From assembly GCA_964577195.1 (NCBI GenBank), contig CAZNYF010000030.1, positions 1-20,335 of the forward strand: a DNA stretch of 20,335 nucleotides, given 5' to 3'. Shown in pieces: positions 1-5,440 of this stretch; within the stretch, counting starts at the first letter, position 1; every line of letters starts with the position of its first letter. The notes under the pieces were generated by a model. That model was not told the origin of the DNA and did no database searches. It saw nothing but the letters and a program-made list of their open reading frames with translations. Position numbers and translations under genes: made by a program. This DNA comes from HyVt-560 sp964577195 (GTDB lineage Bacteria > Pseudomonadota > Gammaproteobacteria > UWMA-0217).

Positions 1-597
1 CTAGATAAACAAACTCACATCCGCCTTCTGCGCGATGGGCAGAAAGCTAGCCGCCCCAACCCATTCATGTATTTCAGGAATAAAGTCTTCCTGCTTCCAG
101 CTAAACAGATCAACTGTCATCTGACATGCAACCATTTTCACATCCGACTCCACGCAAATATCCCGTAACTGATCAATGGATGCAACACCCTTGTTCTCCA
201 GTGTTTTACGCATCATCGACGTCGCCATGCCTTGAAACCCAGGCATCATGGTCATCATCGACGTGGGTAATTTAAGCTCTTTCTCCGTCAACCAATCGGG
301 GCCATCGGGCATCCTCATAGGCATGGCTGGATTACCAATCGGTGTCACCTTCAGATCCAGATCCTTTTTCAATAATGACAGTCCATAGAAGGTAAAAAAG
401 ATCGAAACTTCCCAGCCTAGCGCTGCCGCAGTTGAGGCCAGGATGAACGGAGGATACGCCATATCCAGCGTCCCTTTGGTCGCAATAATCGCCAATGACG
501 GCACATGATTAGCCTTTTGCTCGGCGATTTTCTCCTCAAATCGCAGATCAAACCAACTATTGAGTTCCGCTTCAGTATACTTTTTTGCTGTCGTCAT
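1..597 (-). CDS. dsrE2: DsrE2-like sulfur-trafficking protein (DsrE/DsrF/DrsH family)
   Basis: The 198-residue product resembles DsrE2, a sulfurtransferase-type protein that works with TusA in cytoplasmic sulfane-sulfur transfer. Seen: an N-terminal hydrophobic stretch (about 50-76), the family-typical GNPAMPMRMPDGP segment (88-100), a GVASIDQLRDICVE segment (137-150), and a CQMTVD motif with Cys158, plus Cys148. The C-terminal FLPIAQKADVSLFI matches the family end, and the stop codon lies at bases 1-3, so the gene is complete. I chose the ATG at 597: AAGGTG lies just upstream, and the longer frame back to 657 would overlap tusA and add a basic tail atypical of the family. It follows tusA by 13 bases, so co-transcription is likely. 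Known of the family: TusA-DsrE2 pairs occur in dissimilatory sulfur oxidisers and elsewhere. The substrate here is not known. Confidence 0.85.
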   Translation of the reverse strand: MTTAKKYTEAELNSWFDLRFEEKIAEQKANHVPSLAIIATKGTLDMAYPPFILASTAAALGWEVSIFFTFYGLSLLKKDLDLKVTPIGNPAMPMRMPDGPDWLTEKELKLPTSMMTMMPGFQGMATSMMRKTLENKGVASIDQLRDICVESDVKMVACQMTVDLFSWKQEDFIPEIHEWVGAASFLPIAQKADVSLFI

Positions 598-610
598 AAT
601 ATTCACCTTT

Positions 611-841
611 TTAATTTTTTTTAATGTGAAAAACAAAATCGCCCGATTTTTCTTCACTCGACATTAGCTCATGTCCTGTTTCCCTACAAAATGAAGCCAG
701 ATCCTTGACTGAACCGGGATCTGTCGATGTCACTGCCAGCACTTCACCTGCTGCTAGTGCAGACAGTGCCTTTTTGGTACGAAGAATGGGCAAAGGACAA
801 TTTAGTCCTCTGGTATCCAGGGTTTGGGTTATTTCACTCAT
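611..841 (-). CDS. tusA: TusA-family sulfur carrier protein
   Basis: A 76-residue TusA/SirA-like protein. The conserved DTRGLNCPLPIL motif near the N-terminus holds the persulfide-carrying Cys15 in a CPxP context. TusA proteins are small cytoplasmic carriers that accept sulfane sulfur and pass it to partners, for tRNA 2-thiouridine synthesis, molybdenum cofactor synthesis or sulfur oxidation. The length is normal for the family. A GAGG ribosome binding site lies about nine bases before the ATG at 841. Pairing with dsrE2, rather than with TusBCD genes, suggests sulfur trafficking or sulfane detoxification rather than tRNA modification. That is inference from context. No rhodanese gene is adjacent, unlike the rhd-tusA-dsrE2 arrangement of many sulfur oxidisers. 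Confidence 0.92.
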   Translation of the reverse strand: MSEITQTLDTRGLNCPLPILRTKKALSALAAGEVLAVTSTDPGSVKDLASFCRETGHELMSSEEKSGDFVFHIKKN

Positions 842-882
842 ATCAATTTCCTCTTTTCTTTCTCGTGTAAAAACTACTTAAA

Positions 883-897
883 TGACCGGTCAGTCAA
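883..897 (-). promoter_or_regulatory. Operator and -35 box of the tusA-dsrE2 operon
   Basis: Read on the minus strand, TGACTGACCGGTCA (896 to 883) matches the operator-like site in the tetR promoter at 13 of 14 bases. It contains the perfect 10-base palindrome TGACCGGTCA. The hexamer TTGACT (897-892) is a good -35 box and overlaps the operator; the -10 box is unclear. Binding of the neighbouring TetR-family protein here would block RNA polymerase. This is inference from the shared site. Confidence 0.6.
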
Positions 898-930
898 GTG
901 CGAATTTAAAGAAATACGCACTACTGACCG
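887..930. repeat. Inverted repeat in the tusA upstream region
   Basis: CGGTCAGT (887-894) recurs inverted as ACTGACCG (923-930). Inside it GTGCG (898-902) and CGCAC (917-921) form a second inverted pair around 14 A/T-rich bases. The arms differ only by a 3-base versus 1-base spacer. The outer arms repeat eight bases of the presumed TetR operator, so this may be a double operator or a cruciform-prone control region upstream of the -35 box. Confidence 0.6.
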
Positions 931-940
931 CTCGCCTTTA

Positions 941-1102
941 GGGCATCTCTAATAATTCTGGATTCGTCAGATTGAAATTCAGGATTTTTAAGAGTGGTTT
1001 TTCTAAGTAACTTAAATAGTTGTTCTATTTCTGTTACTTAGCAAATCCGCTATTGGAAATCCTGGACTCAAGATGGCAATTCATGAATTTTTAGAGCTGC
1101 GC
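941..1102. mobile_element. MITE-like non-coding element, long copy
   Basis: This 162-base stretch has no gene and is an imperfect palindrome. The left end GGGCATCTCTAATAATT matches the reverse complement of the right end at about 15 of 18 bases. The arms continue inward (about 27 of 34 matches in one block) to a strong hairpin with CTAAGTAAC (1003-1011) and GTTACTTAG (1033-1041). TTTA flanks both sides (937-940 and 1103-1106), consistent with a 4-base target duplication. The left 17 bases recur exactly at 19680-19696. There is no transposase, so it would be a non-autonomous element. The parent family is not recognised. Confidence 0.6.
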
Positions 1103-1103
1103 T

Positions 1104-1706
1104 TTAATTCATCATTTCAATACGCAATGTTTTGATCGCCGGACCAAGCCGCTGGATCACATCAGGATCATTTCTGGTTTTTGCCAGCAAAATAATGCCT
1201 TCAAAATACGCCAGCATTGCCGAAGCTGTCGCTTCTGTATCTAAAGCCGCGATTGCTCCTGCTTCTACAGCTTGCTCTAACGCCACTCGAAACTGATCTT
1301 TGGTACGATTAAACACCGCGATTAGCTTGGCGCGTAAAATCTCATCGCGAGTACTCAGCTCCAATGCCAGATTACCAAACAAGCAGCCTTTTACCCGACC
1401 TTCGATATCTTTAGCGGCTTTTTGCCAGTAGTAGGCTGCATCAATAATGTAATCGAGCCTTTCCATGGGTGGCAATGCGGGATCGAAAGCTTCGGCAACA
1501 AAACCGTCAGACCATTCATTGGCCATATCTTCAATGACAGCCAGCGCAAGATCTCGCTTGGATGGAAAGAAGTGATAAAAGCTACCTTTTTGCACCGCTG
1601 AGATTTCACAAATTTCTTTCACACCAACATCGGTATAGCTCCGCGCATGGAACAAATCTCGTGCGGTTCCTAAAATTCGATCTCGTGTATTAGATTTGGC
1701 TAACAT
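1104..1706 (-). CDS. TetR/AcrR-family transcriptional regulator
   Basis: A 200-residue repressor-type protein. The N-terminal helix-turn-helix domain is clear: RDRILGTARDLFHARSY (9-25), then VGVKEICEISAVQKGSFYHFF (residues 27-47) with the family's recognition-helix pattern, then SKRDLALAVIE. The C-terminal ligand domain includes GRVKGCLFGNLALELS (103-118), reminiscent of NemR-like regulators that sense electrophiles through cysteine. Cys108 lies in that segment and Cys33 in the HTH. The ATG at 1706 has no Shine-Dalgarno sequence. A promoter-operator lies immediately upstream, and a near-identical operator precedes tusA on the same strand, so it most likely represses itself and tusA-dsrE2. The ligand is unknown; a reactive sulfur or electrophile signal is a guess from context. 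The stop codon TAA is part of the TTTA that flanks the MITE-like element. Confidence 0.93.
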   Translation of the reverse strand: MLAKSNTRDRILGTARDLFHARSYTDVGVKEICEISAVQKGSFYHFFPSKRDLALAVIEDMANEWSDGFVAEAFDPALPPMERLDYIIDAAYYWQKAAKDIEGRVKGCLFGNLALELSTRDEILRAKLIAVFNRTKDQFRVALEQAVEAGAIAALDTEATASAMLAYFEGIILLAKTRNDPDVIQRLGPAIKTLRIEMMN

Positions 1707-1712
1707 ACACAG

Positions 1713-1740
1713 AGAATACCTGACCGACCGGTCAAGTCAA
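1713..1740 (-). promoter_or_regulatory. tetR promoter with operator between -35 and -10
   Basis: On the minus strand TTGACT (1740-1735) and TATTCT (1718-1713) are spaced by 16 bases. The spacer is filled by the operator-like site TGACCGACCGGTCA (plus strand 1721-1734), which has GACCGGTC as its core. A repressor bound there would exclude RNA polymerase, a classic TetR autoregulation layout. The -10 box ends six bases before the ATG at 1706, so transcription would start at or next to the start codon. Confidence 0.65.
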
Positions 1741-1790
1741 TTAAAATGATCACCGATTGATGATTTCTGTGAGCCAGACAATCCATTATT

Positions 1791-1954
1791 TAGTTTCCAT
1801 CCATAAACAAGGTCGTAGCGAGAGCGGTTCAGGTGCGCGAGATTTTGATCCCAAGATATAGGCGTTTAGTTATTCTAAATAACATTATCTTGTGAGCGAA
1901 AGATTGCGTGCCTGAATCGTTCGTAGTAGACATCTGCTTTATGGACGGGAACTA
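1791..1954. repeat. Palindromic intergenic repeat, family A, copy 1
   Basis: A 164-base imperfect palindrome. The ends TAGTTTCCATCCATAAA (1791-1807) and TTTATGGACGGGAACTA (1938-1954) are inverted at 15 of 17 bases. Inside, TTCAGG and CCTGAA segments pair across the centre, and GTTATT-CTA-AATAAC (1869-1883) is the core. From 1812 onward it aligns to 10340-10481 at roughly 85% by hand, with 23 identical central bases (1861-1883). No coding frame is evident. It is probably a MITE or REP-like mobile palindrome; no clear target duplication is visible. Confidence 0.75.
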
Positions 1955-1970
1955 CTTAGAAAATCCTGCC

Positions 1971-1979
1971 TGATATACT
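1971..1979 (+). promoter_or_regulatory. Extended -10 promoter of ttcA
   Basis: TGATATACT is an extended -10 element (TG, one base, TATACT). The -35 position (about 1951-1956) has no good hexamer and straddles the right end of the palindromic repeat. The predicted start is near 1986, leaving a leader of about 22 bases before the TTG start codon. Confidence 0.5.
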
Positions 1980-2007
1980 TACGGATACGACAAAACACTT
2001 TACCCCA

Positions 2008-2760
2008 TTGAACAAACCACTCACTCCTCCAAAGTCATTACTCCGCGCCTGTGGCCGAGCCATTGCTGATTTCGACATGATCCGCGACGGGGACCGTGTA
2101 TTACTGGGACTTTCTGGTGGCAAGGATTCACTCTCCCTGCTACAAATTCTGCTACATTTTCAACGCCACGCCCCAGTTTCGTTCAAGGTGGGCGCTATCA
2201 CCATAGATCCACAGTCAGATACATTTTCACCTGTCCAGCTGAAGCCCTATTTAGCTAGTCTGGGGGTTGATTATCATTACATTGAAGAACCCATTGTCCA
2301 GTTGGCAGAATCACATATGGACAATGATTCCTACTGCTCTTTTTGCGCTAGAATGAAACGTGGCTTAATGTACAAAACCTGCCGTGATGCTGGATATAAC
2401 GTACTGGCGCTGGGACAGCATCTTGATGATCTCGCCGAGAGCTTCTTAATGTCGGCTTTTTTTGGTGGCAAACTACAAACCATGAAAGCCCATTACCAGA
2501 TTGACAAAGGCGACTTACGCGTGATTCGCCCACTGGTTTACGCTCGCGAGCGTCAGCTCAGAGACTTTGCCGAGGCTGCGAAGCTACCCGTGATTATAGA
2601 AAACTGCCCCGCCTGTTTTGAAAAGCCAACCCAGCGCGAACACATGAAACAGCTACTTGCCGCAGAGGAAGCCTCCAACCCTCAACTTTTTAAAAGTCTC
2701 AAAACTACCTTACTACCCCTCATGCGTGCAGGCATGGCTGCTATTAAAGAAGGACAATAA
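2008..2760 (+). CDS. ttcA: TtcA-family tRNA 2-thiocytidine synthetase (PP-loop ATPase)
   Basis: A 250-residue PP-loop protein of the TtcA family, which uses ATP and an Fe-S cluster to thiolate cytidine 32 of tRNA. Seen: the PP-loop SGGKDS (36-41), CSFC (110-113) as the first cysteine pair, GQHLDD (136-141, usually GHHRDD), RPLVYARE (174-181), and a second pair CPAC (200-203). E. coli TtcA is longer, about 311 residues, and has a different C-terminal motif (LCGSQPN), so this is a distinct subfamily and the exact tRNA target is less certain. The start is TTG: the conserved segment LLRACGRAIADFDMI (11-25) precedes the first internal ATG, and no ATG or GTG lies in frame upstream before a stop at 1957. 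There is no obvious Shine-Dalgarno sequence. The next gene starts directly after its stop codon. Confidence 0.85.
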   Translation: MNKPLTPPKSLLRACGRAIADFDMIRDGDRVLLGLSGGKDSLSLLQILLHFQRHAPVSFKVGAITIDPQSDTFSPVQLKPYLASLGVDYHYIEEPIVQLAESHMDNDSYCSFCARMKRGLMYKTCRDAGYNVLALGQHLDDLAESFLMSAFFGGKLQTMKAHYQIDKGDLRVIRPLVYARERQLRDFAEAAKLPVIIENCPACFEKPTQREHMKQLLAAEEASNPQLFKSLKTTLLPLMRAGMAAIKEGQ

Positions 2761-3636
2761 ATGCGTGATCGCCTGACCCTTTTACTGTTACGACTACTTG
2801 CTCGGACTCCTTTGCGATTTAATCAGCAATTGGGGATGCTGCTAGGAAAATTTTTCTGGCAATTTAATCTCCGGGAAAAACAGAACAGTCTGGTCAATAT
2901 CAAGCTCTGCTTTCCCGAAAAGTCACTAGAATGGCAGAAAAAAACCGCTTACCAGGCCTTTGTACAGATGGCCGCAACCATGCTTGAATCGCCTCGGATC
3001 TGGCAATTAAACCAACAACAGATCACCGCGCTTATTGCTAATCCTGAAGTCGTTGAAGAAATCCTGAGTGTCTACAACAAAGGTCAAGGGCTAATGCTGG
3101 CAGCGCCGCATCTTGGAAACTGGGAGGTTATTGGGCAATTATTTGGTGCACCTACCACAATGACAACGCTGTATCGACCGCCTGAAAATGAAAAGCTTTC
3201 GGACTGGATAAAACACGCGCGCCAGATCGCCGGAGCAGAACTCGTTCCCACCAATGCATCAGGCGTTAAAAAGCTCGCTAAGTCGCTGGCGCAAGGGAAT
3301 TGTAGCGGCATTCTTCCAGACCAGGAACCGGAAACCGGCAGCGGTTCATTCATCCCGTTTTTTGGTCAGCCTGCCTACACCATGCATCTTCTTCCCAGAC
3401 TGGTCAGAAAAAGGAAAATTCCGGTTGCCTTTATTTTTGCAGAACGTATTAAAAATGGACAATACAAACTACATACCGAATGGCAACGAGAAGAGATTTA
3501 CGATCCATCTGTTGAAGTCGCTTGCGCCAGCATGAACCAACAAATCGAGTCGATCATCAGACACTGCCCCAGCCAATACAACTGGGCATACAAACGATTC
3601 AAAACCCAGCCAGACCGGACTGATCTATATAAATAG
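2761..3636 (+). CDS. LpxL/HtrB-like lipid A lauroyl acyltransferase family protein
   Basis: A 291-residue member of the bacterial lipid A biosynthesis acyltransferase family, inner-membrane enzymes that move an acyl chain from acyl-ACP to a lipid A precursor or related lipid. Seen: an N-terminal hydrophobic anchor (about 5-35), the catalytic HX4E motif in APHLGNWE (His117, Glu122), a YRP segment (138-140), and PDQEPETGSG (186-195) followed by FFGQPA (200-205), all typical of the family. AAGGA precedes the ATG, which directly follows the ttcA TAA, so the two genes are translationally close and co-transcribed. It is somewhat shorter than E. coli LpxL (306) and I cannot tell LpxL from LpxM-like or ornithine-lipid variants by eye. 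Confidence 0.88.
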   Translation: MRDRLTLLLLRLLARTPLRFNQQLGMLLGKFFWQFNLREKQNSLVNIKLCFPEKSLEWQKKTAYQAFVQMAATMLESPRIWQLNQQQITALIANPEVVEEILSVYNKGQGLMLAAPHLGNWEVIGQLFGAPTTMTTLYRPPENEKLSDWIKHARQIAGAELVPTNASGVKKLAKSLAQGNCSGILPDQEPETGSGSFIPFFGQPAYTMHLLPRLVRKRKIPVAFIFAERIKNGQYKLHTEWQREEIYDPSVEVACASMNQQIESIIRHCPSQYNWAYKRFKTQPDRTDLYK

Positions 3637-3654
3637 CAATGCTAAAGTAATGTA

Positions 3655-4413
3655 CTAGGCCGCTATTCTGCCGGCAGTCGCCTTTCCTCGTGCGGCTTCC
3701 ACCCCAAAAACGATCCGGTAGAGCACACCAAGCATGACCGTAGACATGGGTAAGGTCCAAAGTAGACCAATAATTGAAAAGGCTGAAATGATAATAATGG
3801 CCGTCATAACAACAAACAGCCCCGCTACTTTAAACCATCTTTTGGTGATTGCCTTTCTGGATGTTTCCATCGCTTCCCAGGCGCCTAGCTGTTTTTCAAC
3901 TATCAATAATATGACCAAAGAATAGGCAATGGTCAAATAAATGCCGGGCAGTACCAAGAGTAAAAAGCCAATCCAATTGAAAATTATCATCAACATAGCC
4001 GCAATCGCAATCGGAACGACATAGCCCAGGCAATTAAATACCTGCCCTGCAAATACGGGCAACCCCACTGATCGGTTAACACCCATCATGAAAATACCCG
4101 CGAAAAAAGGGTAAGTGATCACAGCTAAAATCAGGTTTTCCAACAACTGAACAACAACCCCGCTCTGCTCACCAACGCCCAACCCGCCCATAATCATCCC
4201 CACACCGAGGAAGATTAAAATTAAAACCAGTAGTCCCATCCAATAGGCACTTTTCATCCCTTTGGTGCGCTCCCAGGACTCTTTGATAACCTCCATGATT
4301 TCAAAATCATATTCACCGGCAACACCCTTCTCCAGCGTACCGCCAGCGTCAGAAGTAGCAAATACATCGGCAATCTCGGATTCAGGGGGTTTGTAGGGGT
4401 TCTCATCATTCAT
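3655..4413 (-). CDS. Polytopic inner-membrane protein, YciC/DUF975-like
   Basis: A 252-residue membrane protein. It begins with a soluble NPYKPPESE segment (5-13), an N-terminal pattern common in uncharacterised membrane proteins. About six hydrophobic segments follow (roughly 57-77, 87-110, 122-146, 147-172, 195-220 and 221-237). The motif LPGIYLTIAYSLVILLIVEK (155-174), then GAWEAMETSRK, recalls the YciC/UPF0259 and DUF975 superfamily, whose function is unknown. I chose the ATG at 4413 because AAGG lies about ten bases upstream and the NPYxPP start follows; an ATG at 4476 in the same frame would add 21 uncharacteristic residues. It converges with the acyltransferase gene and diverges from the SirB1 gene, so it is probably a single transcription unit. 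Confidence 0.75.
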   Translation of the reverse strand: MNDENPYKPPESEIADVFATSDAGGTLEKGVAGEYDFEIMEVIKESWERTKGMKSAYWMGLLVLILIFLGVGMIMGGLGVGEQSGVVVQLLENLILAVITYPFFAGIFMMGVNRSVGLPVFAGQVFNCLGYVVPIAIAAMLMIIFNWIGFLLLVLPGIYLTIAYSLVILLIVEKQLGAWEAMETSRKAITKRWFKVAGLFVVMTAIIIISAFSIIGLLWTLPMSTVMLGVLYRIVFGVEAARGKATAGRIAA

Positions 4414-4516
4414 TGGGGTCGCCTTTTTGTTATGAGTCAGCGTTTTTAGCGCCAAGTAGGCATCGAGTGTAATCAATCAACCAAATGATTGCGACCCAAG
4501 CCACTATTTTCCCGCA

Positions 4517-4536
4517 AGTTCTAAATTCTCAGAACT
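4517..4536. repeat. Small perfect inverted repeat in divergent promoter region
   Basis: AGTTCT (4517-4522) and AGAACT (4531-4536) form a perfect 6-base inverted repeat with an 8-base spacer. It lies between two divergently transcribed genes and could be an operator for either, but nothing identifies the binding protein. Chance is possible. Confidence 0.3.
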
Positions 4537-4592
4537 GAAACGCAATTGAAGGGTCACAAAAGCAACTATCAAACAACACTAAAAAAATTATC

Positions 4593-5420
4593 GTGGTAAC
4601 AATAACCCAACAATTAAGACAATATTTACATAGCCCGGATGCGAATACTTTTGAAGCATCGTTGATGCTCGCGCGCTATTCTGATCCGGGTCTCGACATG
4701 GATCGATACCTGCATCTACTACATGCTTGGTCAATTGAGCTAGGAAATACAATCTCCTCCCACGATGAAGTCCAAAGTAAAATAGCCAAACTGAATCAAT
4801 TTCTATTTAAAGAAAAAGGCTTTCACGTTGATCATGATGACTTTTACAATCCCGCTAACAGCATGATGCATCTAGTGATTGAACGACGCACCGGTATCCC
4901 GGTCACCATGTCTGCGCTGTATACAGCTCTGGGGCAAAAAGTGGGTATCAATCTTCAGGGCATATCCTTCCCTGGTCATTTTCTTGTTAAAGCGCCAGTG
5001 GAAGAAGGTATATTTGTGTTAGACCCTTACCATCGCGGCGCAAGCCTGAGCGAAGATCAACTGGCGCAATTACTAAAACATGCTGACCCAAAAGCGAATG
5101 AAGATTCGATGCTTAAATATCTTGAATCTGCCTCAATCGAAGAAACAGTGATGCGCATGATGCGCAGCCTAAAAACAGTTTACTTCCGTCAAAAGAACCA
5201 TGAGCAGACGCTTGATATCCTCAATATTATGCTGGCAATGGATCCAGAGCTGGTGGATGAGCGACGCGAACGCGGACTCATGCTACGCGAGCTGCAGTGT
5301 CAAAATTCTGCACTAGCTGATCTTGAGCACTATATAAAACATCGCCCCAATTGCGATGAAGCAACAAAACTCAGGGTGATCATTAAGAATTTAAGAGCTG
5401 ACCGGGCAATGCTGCACTAA
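4593..5420 (+). CDS. sirB1: SirB1-family transglutaminase-like / TPR protein
   Basis: A 275-residue SirB1 (transglutaminase-like superfamily, core 2) protein. Seen: NPANS (86-90), ERRTGIPV (97-104), PGHFLVK (127-133) and LDPYHRG (143-149), the family's conserved landmarks. A helical C-terminal part follows (about 178-270) with tetratricopeptide-like repeats around LKTVYFRQKNHEQTLDILN. The catalytic cysteine of true transglutaminases is not apparent, as is usual in this family, so enzymatic activity is doubtful. In many Gammaproteobacteria sirB1 sits near hemK/prfA or kdsA; here it stands alone, convergent with purA. The start is GTG at 4593 without a clear ribosome binding site; the first ATG is at codon 25 and would remove conserved N-terminal helix. 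The biological role is unknown. Confidence 0.85.
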   Translation: MVTITQQLRQYLHSPDANTFEASLMLARYSDPGLDMDRYLHLLHAWSIELGNTISSHDEVQSKIAKLNQFLFKEKGFHVDHDDFYNPANSMMHLVIERRTGIPVTMSALYTALGQKVGINLQGISFPGHFLVKAPVEEGIFVLDPYHRGASLSEDQLAQLLKHADPKANEDSMLKYLESASIEETVMRMMRSLKTVYFRQKNHEQTLDILNIMLAMDPELVDERRERGLMLRELQCQNSALADLEHYIKHRPNCDEATKLRVIIKNLRADRAMLH

Positions 5421-5440
5421 CCATTACTCCAGCGCCATTG

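Larger units (their letters stand above)
1707..2007. other. Divergent intergenic region, tetR / ttcA
   Basis: This 301-base region holds the tetR promoter-operator at its left end and the palindromic repeat (1791-1954) in its middle. The ttcA promoter is at its right end. The remaining stretch 1741-1790 shows nothing I can name. Confidence 0.7.

Noticed and set aside
598..657. Upstream extension of the DsrE2 frame to an ATG at 657
   Set aside because: It would overlap tusA by 47 bases and add a basic tail outside the family; the ATG at 597 has a good ribosome binding site.
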